Part shown: positions 23,029 through 34,499 of the stretch, piece by piece
Position numbering within the stretch: position 1 is the first letter of the stretch
Layout: the number at the start of each line of letters is the position of its first letter
From: Albugo candida
Taxonomy: Eukaryota > Oomycota > Peronosporomycetes > Albuginales
Direction of reading: 5' to 3'
DNA: 64,000 nucleotides
Assembly (NCBI GenBank): GCA_040437565.1
Contig: JBDOQK010000085.1
Span: 18,759 to 82,758, forward strand
Notes under the pieces: model-generated
What the model was told of the DNA's origin: nothing
Databases searched by the model: none
What the model saw: the letters and a program-made list of their open reading frames with translations, nothing else
Made by a program: the position numbers and the translations under genes

Positions 23029-26000
23029 TCACCAAAATGGACACCACCCGTAATACAGCTGACATAAATTCTCGTGACTGGTCGCTTGTTGAATCAATCG
23101 ATCGACTTGAACTTGCACACTAAGCACTCGTTTCCCATCATCAAAATCACGTCCAGCGAGTTTCTTTTTCACGCGTTCCACAACTGAAAGCGCTTTTGCA
23201 TTCAATTGAGGAAGCGCAACGTCTGTAAACAACGATTGACTGATATTATTTGGATCGTGGATTGTTTCATGCCCTAAATCGTCGCCATTTCCTAACGATT
23301 CCACCAAATTCGTTTGAAATCCTCCATACAAACTGTCCCCACTCGACGAAAAGCGTCTGTGACGTGTGGGTCCCGCGACAACAGACGGAATGCAATCCTC
23401 CCCTGCTGGCATGCCCGCATTCTTCGCACTGCTCGTGTCAATGAGTTCATCGTCGACGGGTGTACCTTCATCGACGGGCGAAGGTCTCTGAGACGGAATC
23501 AAACTTGTTGGATCATTTGTCTGTTCGGAAGAGTGGACAGCTCCATGCGGTGGCTGTGGTTCTGCGTGTGATGGCATCGTATCTTTCTTCAGTAAACGCC
23601 AATTGATCAGAGGATCGTACACAAATGCTTCGAGCACAGCCATCAAACTATCTCGATTTTCTCGTAGGACACGCATAGACGCTTCACAAGTGTATCGAAA
23701 ATTCCCTTCAATTCCGCTGACTTCCATTGCCTGTGTCAACATCCGCGTCAATCGAAATGGGATCTTCTCAGGGTATTTGTCACGTTCCATAGCGACTTCA
23801 AAACAATCGCCAAAATCAATGTGAACAATCTTCCCAGAAATCCGATCAAGCATCAAGTTACTTGGATGTCGATCCCCAAGACCAAGAATGTACCCAGCCA
23901 TCGACATGACAGCCAGAGATCGCGTGTAATTGCGTCGACGATCCAACCACACTTCCGAATCTTGGCTCTTTAGCCATAAAACGCGATAAAGATCTTGTCC
24001 AGTTGTCTCCCCGAGAGCGTACTGAAAAGCTTCGACTTTTTGGAACAGTGGTAATTTGTCATAATCTGGGGCCATTTGTATCATCAGTCGATGCTCCACA
24101 TTCAGTTGAATCTTACGAGCTTCTCGATAGTCGCGAATCAACAGATGAAGTGTGTCGCAATTTGGAACCCATCCAATAAGTCCGCTGGTATGCGATAACG
24201 GGAGCACAGAGTATCGTTCAATGGAGAGATTCCGTTTACTGGTATCATTGTCATTCGCCAGCAGGGTGTTGATGACACCAAACAGCTGCATCACACGTTC
24301 ATCTTGTCGTAAATCCTCATGGCCTTTCAGTAAGAATGGATACACTTTCCCATCACTTCCGTTGATTGTGACTTTGCGAGGACGTTGTTTGGATGTCAAT
24401 ACAGTCACTTTGGAGTCAAAGGATTGGATGCGTACGATGGGAGCACCTGTTTTGTACGTTCCCGGGACAGCCAGACTTAAACCGTGCACAGAGAGCAGCT
24501 TTGGACCCACATTTGCTAATTCCAATGTCGACAGATGCGTCAGTTGCTTGCGTATCTTTGAAAAGATATTGTAGTAGATATCCCACGCTTGGTTCAAATC
24601 GCCTACGTTCTTGGTCTGCTCGTATACATTCGTCCAAGCTTTTGCACAACGCAAATCTCGAGCAAACGCCTGGAAGAATGCGACTTCCCGCAGTGTTGGA
24701 GCTTCTTCGAGTCCAATGCTGTCAATCTGTTGATGGAGTGGAGCAAGTTCCGCGATCATCGCTTCGGCGTCGTGATTGTTAAAGTAATGTTTGGACGCTT
24801 CTTCCAGTGCGCCATACCAAAGCTCGTTCCACAGAATAGCGACTCGGATGAGCTCTCGTGACACCATAGCGGCTTCATACACGAGTTTGGGTGAATGACG
24901 ACGAACTGCAGCGAGAATACCTTCAGCAGCCGATTTCCGAGTAGCACTCATCGCCTTGGACGCGACTGTGATCGGGTAAATAAGTGCTTGTGGATGTGCA
25001 AAGCCAATACGAACAAGAAGCTCATGCAACAGTTCATTCATTCGAGGATGCGGCGAATCAATCCGAGCGATCAACTGAGGAATCACATCGAGCCACGTGT
25101 CGATAGAAACCTCTTGAAACCCAATTGTCATGGTCTCATGCACCTCGATACTGTTTCCGTACGCAAACCAAAGCGTTAACAGTCGCAAGACGTCTTTGGT
25201 AAAGTCGTACTGAGTATGTCCGAATGAAATGGATCGGAAAAACCCTTGGATCGCTGGAGGCGCATACTGCGCGCCTTCGATGAGAGACGCTGGGCCGGGT
25301 ACGGCAACGGAGCCTGGAAGTCTTCCCTCGTTGGAATTCTTCTCGTGTGCATCTCCTCGCACAATGACTTCGATCGCTCGGAAATTCATCAGCGCCCATT
25401 CTCGCCAGGCTTTGTGGTTTGTCGGCTCGAGTCGAGTCGCTGTTTCCAAACGACTAAGCACTTGTTCAAAGACCTGATCAAACTGTTTGCCTGGCTCTAA
25501 AGACGACATTTGCCATTCGCTCAGTTGGATATACGCTTGGACACGCAATCGGATCATTTCCTCATCCGATTCATCGCCTTGTTGTTCCAACACATCGATC
25601 AAATGGGACATTTGCTTCAACGCGATATCCTCACGATTTTCCGCCCATAAATGACGCAAATAGCTCAATGCGACACGAGGATCCGCAGAAGACCCGTCTC
25701 CGAAATTGGCAAGCGTATGGAATCGACGCATCGATGGTCCAGCACTTCGATTCGTATCATTTCCAAGTCCATGTACAGCTGTATTCGTTGTCAGTGTGGT
25801 CAAATTGATTGGTAATGGAGCGTATGGGTCATTTTGTATGCTTCGAATGAATGGTTGAGCACCCACACGCCAAAGCGCTGTCGCTGCCAATTTCAAATGC
25901 CCGGCTTTGCTGCAAAGTCGCGAGTATTTAAGCCAGATATCCAAATCTTCACGAGCATCAAACACCAGCGTTCGCACTAGCATGATATCCTGCCAGACCT

Positions 26001-29000
26001 CAATATTCCGTTCGACACCGAGAATTCGATGTGTCCATATTTTCTGAAGTCGTTCGAGCGCCAATTGTTTGTCGTGTTCCAAAGAGATTGATGGAGTAGA
26101 GACAAATGTTTGTCGAATGCTTTCCTTCTGACGTGAGAGTTCTTTTCCGGTCAGTACGGGAGACAGAATGGATGGACGAACGTTTACGGAGGTCGCCATC
26201 GATGACGTCGGTGCTGGATTCAAAAGTGTGATATCGCCATTACCAGCGGCTGTGAATCGATCCAAATACGCAACGATCTCTTCCAATTCCGTCAGACATT
26301 GTAATCGGACAATACTTGGAGCATACGCACGTGCATAGCTCTCACTCACAAGCGATCGAAGTGTTGGATCCATCGTCTTACGACATGATTTGATCTCATC
26401 CATTGCTTCATCCAATTCCATATTTCGTATCGCTACAAGCGCTCGGAACATATGTGCTTGGGTCTCTTCCATATCGGAATTGATATATTTTGGTATGGTG
26501 TCCCAATTCTGTAAAAGTAATGCGACTTGCGCGCCATTACTGCACAGTTCTTTCTTGAGAGCTGGGGGTACATCAAGGAGCGATTTCGACAAAGCACGCG
26601 AAGTATCATTCTGGCTTGAGGTTTCTTCATCAGTCATACCGCTGGGGCTTTCATCATCTTGTCCGTAGATCTTTGTCCATGTTTCCTGGACGTGGTCATT
26701 GAGCTTGTTCCATTCACCGATGGCGAACAAACACCGCATTTTCCCAAAGATTGCTTCGACGTCATTGGAATGTTGTTGAAGAATACGATCATACGTAGCC
26801 AATGCGTCATCCCATCGAAGTAATTTCTCGTGCCATGAGGCTTTCACTTCGAGGCCTGGAAGATGATCGAGCGCGTACTTGAGGATCCCACGAGCAGCTT
26901 CAGGCTGATTCAGCTTGGAATTGATGCTAATAAGCGCCTGAATCCCATCCGCAACGGGATTCGTATTGAATTCCAACTCTTTGTAATGCAACGCTTTCGC
27001 AAAGGAATGACATTTTTCAGCTAAAGAGCCTAAAAGTCGAATATCAATTGGAAGCGATTGGTCGTCGTGTTCCATGAATTCCGCCAAATTCAAAAGCGTT
27101 TGAAGTATTTCCGATGGAAGTTGAGCCGATTGGAAAGCTGTTTCAAGCGCTCGAATCAAATTGTCTTGCGTCGGAGAGCTCAAATGTGGCCAAACACTTA
27201 CAAAAGCGGCATTGAATAGCTCACGCGCGAGTGGCTGGTACACGGATGCCAGCTCTTTACACGCACGCAACACGGGTGATGGTGATTCACGAAGCAATTC
27301 CACAGAGAATGCTCGCATCCATTCACTCCAGTCTTCCTTGGTGCTGCATTGTGAAGCTTCCCACGCTTTGATCAGATTCTTCTGATCGCATGGTAAGGTT
27401 TTCAGTTCCTCTTGCGCAGAATTGGATGTATTTGTGCTCGTGGTGTTGGATGTGACGTTTGTATTGGCGATTCCCGAATTGTTCCCGTGAGCACTGGCAC
27501 TACCGCCTTCCTTGTTCATAGTCGTTGCCCACGAAGCGACAGGAAGCGGTTGATGTTTGAGTATTTTGGAGACGAGAAGATCGTATCGATCAAAGATATC
27601 TTGTGTCCGAGAAGGTGATGCCGCCGACGACGATGTTGCTTGTCTTCCGAGAACTTGGGAGATCACAGGCACAAAAATGGCATAATCGTCGCCCATTGTG
27701 TACACCATACAACAGAGACAATCCATCGCCAAGTAAATGAGTTCCGATTGTGTGGCAATCACACGAGCAAGTGTGTGTATGATTTTGGATGCAAATACGC
27801 TGACATTGAGCTTCTTGACAAGTGATCCCAGCGATCCCAGCGCTTGTTTTCGAGCATTCAAATCAGCTTCACTTTGTATCATTGTCACCAGCGCGGGAAT
27901 GATTAAATGGAGGTACCCATCAAGTAAACGGCCAAGTGAGACTGTGGTTTTGAGCACAAGCAATGTGCGCGGTCGACTGGGTGTATCGCGTTCGCTTCGG
28001 ATCACTCGTAAGAGTTGAGGGATGAGATCGGGCAAGTACACTCGGAAGCCTTCACCGAGTGAGATTGCGAGTTTCTTGACGATATTGAGCACTTCCTCCA
28101 TGTATTCGTCCCAGTACTGATGCACAATAGCGAGCATGGCGTTATGGTCCAAATGCGATTGTATTTGTTCCTCTACAATTTCAATGAGATCACAAAGCGC
28201 GTCGAATAGGAATTTACGAAGCGATCGGCTGTTTGCTTTGTCCAAAGTGTACAGAAACGCTGGAATGATTTTGGGTAAATGAGGCTCAATGCGCTTTCGA
28301 AGTGTCTTGCAAATGTACATGACAGCAACAAATGTTCCCTGGTAATGCACGGAATTGCGTGCTTCCAAGAGAATTCGCGTGAGTGCGTTGACAGCGACGG
28401 TGGGAAAGTATTGAGCAGCGTCATTTCCAATCATCGACGGAAGCAAGTCTTCGGGTGGCACCTCCAACACGACACTGGACGCCTCGTACACGATGCCGTT
28501 TTTAATGGTTTTCTGCTTTTCCTTTTGTGTGTCTTTGCGTTCTCGAGACACAAGAAGAAACGACATATCGAGCAATTCATCATTGCCATCGCTGAGGGCG
28601 TTGGGGAGAAATGGGAACGACGCAGAGGTCGTAGTGGAATGACTCCAATTGTTTCGATTCCCCTGAGGATAATACATGGTCATGATATCCATTCCCGCTT
28701 CTGAGATAGTTTCTGTGAGATGATTTGGGTCGTGTGCGCTTCGAATGCGATACTTTAGAGCCGCTGGAAGCTTTCCTTGCTTTTCCAAGTGGAACAAACG
28801 CAAATCATATGGATCCAAAGCACCCAAAATCCCGATCGTGCGTCCAGCTTCCATTCGCAGTGATGCATTGGCATCGCCCGACTTTTGCAGTGCTTGACAA
28901 AGAAGATCCAATAGCTCCGGGTACTCGTGATACGGACGACACACGTAGCCTGTGGAAGAGATCAATTGCCCGAGACTCTTTATTGCGACTTGGAGAATCT

Positions 29001-31618
29001 GTGCGTTACTCGCTTCTCTCATTTCATCGATGACTTCGGGCAATAAAAGATGCAAGTAAGGAGTGAATTCATCGGCTGCAACTTGAGCCAAATCGCCCAA
29101 AGTCGCCAGAATCGCTTTGCTGACACTCACAGTACTTCGACTGCTTCGACTTCGTAAAACAGAATCTTGTCGGAGATTTTTCATCAGCGCACTGAGAATT
29201 GGAAGGACATACGGTTTGGCCAAATGCGAAGCCGATCGAAGAAGACATCCGACCAATACAGCGGCTTCTTCTTTTGTCTGTGTGTCACCGCTATACTCCA
29301 ATTCAGCAAGCAATTGCACAAGTGTTTGACGTAAAGATGGAAGAATCACTGAAGGATTGTGGTGTGCAAGTCGTCCCAATGTGCTCATCGCTCGCTGTCG
29401 GATCTCAAACACTTCATCGTGGAGCGAAATGAACAGACAACGGAGATTGTCGTCTTGACCCAACAATGGATCAAAACGTGCATCCAACGACTCCAACACC
29501 TGTAGACGAATACTCGCATCTGTATCGGCGATTCCGACTGTAAGAAGACGTTCTAAAACGACCGAAACGGGTCGATCAAAATCTTCCATTTTCGACACTG
29601 TGCGTCCAAGTCGCCGATTTCGTTCGTTTGATGGGAGTAAAAGCTTGCAGCAAGTGAGTGCGGCGCTCTTTCGAATCGCTGTCGCTTCATGATCTAAAAA
29701 CTTGACAACTTGTTCATGTACGAATTGCATGATTGGAATATGTCGATTCCCTTGGAAATCAAACGCGGCCAAAGTCTCTAGTGCCAGCGCTTGCTTATAN
29801 NNNNNNNNNNNNNNNNNNNNNNNNNNNNNNNNNNNNNNNNNNNNNNNNNNNNNNNNNNNNNNNNNNNNNNNNNNNNNNNNNNNNNNNNNNNNNNNNNNNA
29901 CGACCGAAACGGGTCGATCAAAATCTTCCATTTTCGACACTGTGCGTCCAAGTCGCCGATTTCGTTCGTTTGATGGGAGTAAAAGCTTGCAGCAAGTGAG
30001 TGCGGCGCTCTTTCGAATCGCTGTCGCTTCATGATCTAAAAACTTGACAACTTGTTCATGTACGAATTGCATGATTGGAATATGTCGATTCCCTTGGAAA
30101 TCAAACGCGGCCAAAGTCTCTAGTGCCAGCGCTTGCTTATAGATCGCAGCCGATACGACTTCCGAGGCGCCTTGTAATGTGTTGTCCGATGACGCAGTGG
30201 TAGCTCCAGTGGCTGTTTTCGTTTGTGTGATGGCATTAGAAAAGATGGACAGCAAATGAGTGGACGTCGCTGTGATGGAAGAAGCTTTGATACGTGCTCG
30301 AGAAACACCTGCAGCATTCGATCCGCTGTTTTCTGGTGTATTCCGTGTTATGCTCAGAATTGTGCTGATCCTTTCGAAGAGTCGAAGTTGAATCACAGAG
30401 CGCTGAGAAGGGATTTTCTTTATGATAGTAGTAAGTGTTTCGACCAGAGACGAGTCCAAATCATGATGGAAAAGGACGAGTAGAATAGACTCCAAATCCA
30501 CCCGAACGAGAATCGATCCAACAGCTTCCGCCAGCATCCTCAAACAAGCCAATGCCTCTTTGTGTGTATCTGAATCCTTCTTCTTCACTTCGCGGAGACC
30601 AAACTTGATCCCACTCATGATTCCTCCGAGTGTCCGACTATCTCTGGCAAGTCCCGGTCCAATCGCCAATGCGAGCTTCCCCGTTGACAGGAGAGCATCA
30701 CCGCGAGTAGAAGTGGATGGATTGTGCAACACTTCCAGCAAGTGGTTCATACAGAGCGCATAACACGATTCCGAGAATGCCGATACATTGAATTTTGCGA
30801 GACGAGGGAAAAGATTGATTACAGCAGAGCGTACAGTTGAATTTCGATGCTCTCTATGTTCGAGGATTTTACGACAGATTTTGGAAAAATGAGGATGCAT
30901 AAAGTCGCCGCTGTTACGAAGCAATTCATTGATGATCAGAAGTGCACCATGCGCGAAATCCGAGTTATTTCGAGCAAATGCTCGATTGGCTTCTTCCAAG
31001 GCACGAAGGTACCACCCGCTTTTGCGATTCGATTCGCGCTGTTGGATGAGAGAGAAATAGCTTTGCAGGGAGTCGGCCGCACTCATGCGAACGATAATTT
31101 TCGAGTCCCAAAATGCACACCAAATGACATCGAAACATTTCTCAATATGGCGAAATGCAGTGGAAGGCGCGTTGACTGCAAGTTCCTTCAAAATCATTGT
31201 GGCTGCATGACGACGGACTTGAAAGCTGTCGTTCTGCAGCCATGTTAGAGCGGGCGTGACATGGTAATCCTCTACGAATTCAATGAGGCGAGTGCCAGCG
31301 GTGGAAACAATGTGACCCAAAGCTTTCGATGCGAGTTTGAGTGTCGGAAGATCGGCGCTTGGGATCTTTTCAAAGACTTTTGTGAGGGAATGAGCAAATT
31401 CAATGATAATTTGATCGTTTCTTTCTGCGATAAACACTTCTATCAGCTCATCCATTGCTGCGATACCGCTGATCTTATCGAGTGTGTCATTGCTATTGCA
31501 TAGTTCCATCAATTTAGAGCTTAATTCGGATACCCATTTGATATAATGATTGTGTGATACATCACGGGATTCAGACTCAATAGAGTGGCGAAGTTCTCGT
31601 GCTGTTCGCGTACGAATT
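23029..31618 (-). CDS. TOR: TOR kinase (5' end in gap)
   Basis: This is a phosphatidylinositol-kinase-related protein kinase, the target-of-rapamycin subunit that links nutrients to growth. From the N-terminus it has: HEAT repeats over about 31600-27500; a FAT domain over about 26900-25000; the FRB segment over about 24870-24560 (ILWNELWYGALEEASKHYF); and the kinase domain with LLKGHEDLRQDERVMQLF near 24300, GDRHPSNLMLDR near 23870 and HIDFGDCFEVAMERDKYPEK near 23800. A Ser/Pro-rich insert follows. The FATC ends SHENLCQLYYGWCPFW, nearly identical to other TORs. The whole visible coding region is one exon. The gap 29800-29899 repeats 29558-29799 as 29900-30141 (in frame), so about 114 codons are false; corrected visible length is about 2,750. 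The first 30 or so residues and the start codon lie in the gap 31619-31718. Confidence 0.96.
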
Positions 31619-31718
31619 NNNNNNNNNNNNNNNNNNNNNNNNNNNNNNNNNNNNNNNNNNNNNNNNNNNNNNNNNNNNNNNNNNNNNNNNNNNNNNNNNN
31701 NNNNNNNNNNNNNNNNNN

Positions 31719-32022
31719 CTCTCATATGATGTACTGCCAGACTTGATACATTTGCCATCCACCGTCCTATTATGTTGGGGAAGGCTTCTCTGTAGTGTTG
31801 TCTTGTTTGCGTGCAGCATTTCATGTCTCCAATAATTTAAGTTTTGAGTAGGATGAATGGGATTTGCGATGATCCTATAGTATGGTTGGGAGAACAGGAA
31901 AGTTCTGACCTTCAACCCGTTACCCCTTCGATATTTTGCTCTACAGGATTTAAATCGAAACATGCTCTGAACACAGCCACGTGCTATCTACGACAGACAT
32001 CATTTTTCTTTTTCCACACGAG
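31719..32022. promoter_or_regulatory. Upstream region of secreted gene A, shared with gene B
   Basis: The block at about 31719-31780 matches the reverse complement of about 40190-40250 at most positions, and looser similarity continues to both start codons. The frame that seems to extend TOR to 31824 is read from this promoter repeat and is not TOR. Because the similarity lies upstream of both MKVY-type genes, it probably contains their shared promoter. Confidence 0.6.
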
Positions 32023-33007
32023 ATGAAGGTGTATTCAAGTTTGTTCCTTCCTGTGGTGCTTTCCCAACCAAATAAAGATTGCTTCATTCCTGAAAGCGGT
32101 ATACACTGTTGGGAACCTGGCGATAGCATTCCTGTCGAGAAGCCAACATTCTTCACGCTAGCTAAATCAGATAAGNNNNNNNNNNNNNNNNNNNNNNNNN
32201 NNNNNNNNNNNNNNNNNNNNNNNNNNNNNNNNNNNNNNNNNNNNNNNNNNNNNNNNNNNNNNNNNNNNNNNNNNNAGGGAACCTGGCGATAGCATTCCTG
32301 TCGAGAAGCCAACATTCTTCACGCTAGCTAAATCAGATAAGCCGGTGAAATTAAAGTGTCTACTATCGAATGGTGAACAGTTTAATGGAGGTGAATACAA
32401 TCTTGCTCCTTATGGCGATGGCCACTTTTGTGTTACTTTTCAGTACAGATTTAATAAGGGAACCTTGACGCTGCAGCGAAATGGGGCTAGGCGGGAGGAT
32501 GCTCACAAAGCGTCTGAATCGAAGACATGGGTTTTAACAGATATGATTGTCAAATGGAAGAAGCCAAAAGACTCTACACTAACTGGAATTCTTGGCCAAA
32601 CAATAACTTTCCAGATGGATTATATTGGCCTTGGCGTACCATATCAAAGTGTGATGGAGGATTTGAAAGAGAAAGAAGAGCATAGACGTACAGTTTACGC
32701 ACTGGATGTAGATGATACGGAGATCGAAATTCCTTATACCAAACATAAGCTTCAAGATGGTAAAGGTAAATGGATATTGGGATGGGATGTTATGAAATCG
32801 ATGGACATTACGTTTGGCAAAGCGAACAAAATAGAGCACTATATTCAGCAGTCAGTTGCTGGACTTCCCGCACAACGTTACCCGGAAGGTGTCATTCTTA
32901 CGCTGACTGAGTCAAATGCGATTGATAATGCGACAAGCTCAATCAATTTGTTGCACTCTTTTCCTTCCCAAAGTTATCCTTTCTATCTTCCTTTCATCCG
33001 AGACTGA
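32023..33007 (+). CDS. Secreted MKVY-family protein A
   Basis: Corrected length 272 residues. The gap 32176-32275 is flanked by a 65-bp exact repeat (32111-32175 equals 32277-32341), and removing 166 bp restores one frame. It starts MKVYSSLFLPVVLS, a short apolar leader consistent with secretion, and has no other membrane span. No known domain was recognised. It aligns along its length with protein B (39270-40025): shared blocks are NLAP-GDG-C-FQY-F-KG-TL, IGLGVP and GKW-G-VM-MDI-F. Family members, the leader and their unstable neighbourhood suggest a host-facing secreted protein, which is inference. The GKWILGWDVM-x-F block recalls the C-terminal strand of pepsin-type proteases, but no catalytic DTG is present. 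Confidence 0.65.
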
Positions 33008-33449
33008 ATCACAAAACGCTCCACTCAGGAAAGCGCGATGAGTTGTAGGGGTACACAAGGTTCCTGTACCATCTTGTACACCAATCCGCTTGGAACACAT
33101 AAATACCTCCTATGCGACACCACTTAAAAGAATCTGTACGCTGAGCAATGTATTTCGCGTATAAGCAATGAATATGCAATAGGGTGTACAATATCAATCG
33201 AAACTTCTCCCCATTTGGACGCGATGCCATTCGCTAAGGCCCCATAAGCTTAATCGATCGTAAGATAGCGACAGNNNNNNNNNNNNNNNNNNNNNNNNNN
33301 NNNNNNNNNNNNNNNNNNNNNNNNNNNNNNNNNNNNNNNNNNNNNNNNNNNNNNNNNNNNNNNNNNNNNNNNNNTCTGCAATCGCCATGACAATACCGCT
33401 ATTTCACACACATAATAAGCCTAAACACAGTTCAACATTGCCGAAAACA
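33008..33449. other. Non-coding remnant with gap
   Basis: No gene recognised. About 60 bp at 33050-33110 resembles, inverted, the sequence at about 42765-42825, extending the inverted similarity around SEC24. The gap 33275-33374 has no repeated flanks and may hide real sequence. Confidence 0.4.
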
Positions 33450-33802
33450 TCACCTTCGATATGCTGTAATTTGCTTAGACTTGAGCCAGTACCAAAACGC
33501 ATCGCAATGCGCAGAACATTCCATCAATTCTTCTTCGTTTTTCCTCCGAATTCCTCTTCAAGATTCCCATCAGAATGTGCGCCAAGTGTCTGAGACGTAA
33601 CATACCTTTAGCATCAAAAACTTTCCTATCAGTTGATATGTATTCGTCACACGATCTTTCTCCTCACCACTCGCTAACTTCGAAATTGCAGCGCTTCCAA
33701 TCCCTGGCACATCTAGTGAATCGCTTGTCAGTGGCGCTCTGAGAAAAGCCGCCAGTCGATCTTCCGCGATCCGAGACTTTGTGGATCATAGCCGTCACTC
33801 AT
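33450..33802 (-). pseudogene. Decayed BAF-like (helix-hairpin-helix) gene
   Basis: Three reading-frame pieces in order look like one small protein: MSDGYDPQSL in one frame, RIAEDRLAAFLRAPL ... DVPGIGSAAISKL ... TNTYQLIGKFLMLK in a second, and EELMECSAHCDAFWYWLKSK before a stop. The PGIG hairpin, the (Q)LIGKFLxLK block and the FWYWLK block align in order with barrier-to-autointegration factor (LxGIG, VLGQFLVLK, FREWLK), a small chromatin-bridging DNA-binding protein. A frameshift separates the first two pieces and I could not find an intron that repairs it. A GTATGT after LMLK may be a genuine old donor. The family call is inference from motif order. Confidence 0.5.
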
Positions 33803-33887
33803 ATTCGAGCTTCTTATCCTGGTTTGCTTTTTATGTGAACACACCATTATGGTGTACAATCCCTATTGGTCGAATAAAAGAATCATT

Positions 33888-34399
33888 TCCACCAATTCAA
33901 TCGCTTTAATGGTTCACCCTTTCGCTGCAATTTAGAACAGTAACTTGTGAATCGATCGCAGCAATAAAAATTGCTGTTGACGGAATAAATGTATTTGCTT
34001 TTTCGAATGTTACAATGATACGCACTCGGACAAAAAGGAAGTGCGTGCAAATGCGCGCACAAGTTGAAACAGTACGTAACGAAAATCGCTTACGCAGTAT
34101 ATGCGAATGCCACAACTTCTTACTAGCACTCGACAGAATCTCTATACACGAAATCCGCAAAAGGAACCAGTACATCGTAGTAATTGTCACGATCAAAGGT
34201 TACAGTATTCACATCTCTACAGAAGGACTAGGTAACTTCTACATAACCTTCTCTCCTGCCCTACCCACACTGCCCTTCTCGCTATGCGATACTGTCACAA
34301 TCAATAGGTCGCTTAGCGCGTCGATAAACATGATCGACTCAATTGTCCTAGAAATTCCGCATACGAAAATGTACCGCCTTGAAAACTGGCACGATCTTC
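33888..34399. repeat. Inverted repeat, left copy
   Basis: About 510 bp nearly identical to the reverse complement of 42175-42685, with only a few base differences and a small indel near 33955. Both copies end abruptly at a 100-N gap on the side facing SEC24-derived sequence. No conserved coding frame is evident. It may be an unclassified mobile or duplicated segment. Confidence 0.85.
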
Positions 34400-34499
34400 N
34401 NNNNNNNNNNNNNNNNNNNNNNNNNNNNNNNNNNNNNNNNNNNNNNNNNNNNNNNNNNNNNNNNNNNNNNNNNNNNNNNNNNNNNNNNNNNNNNNNNNN

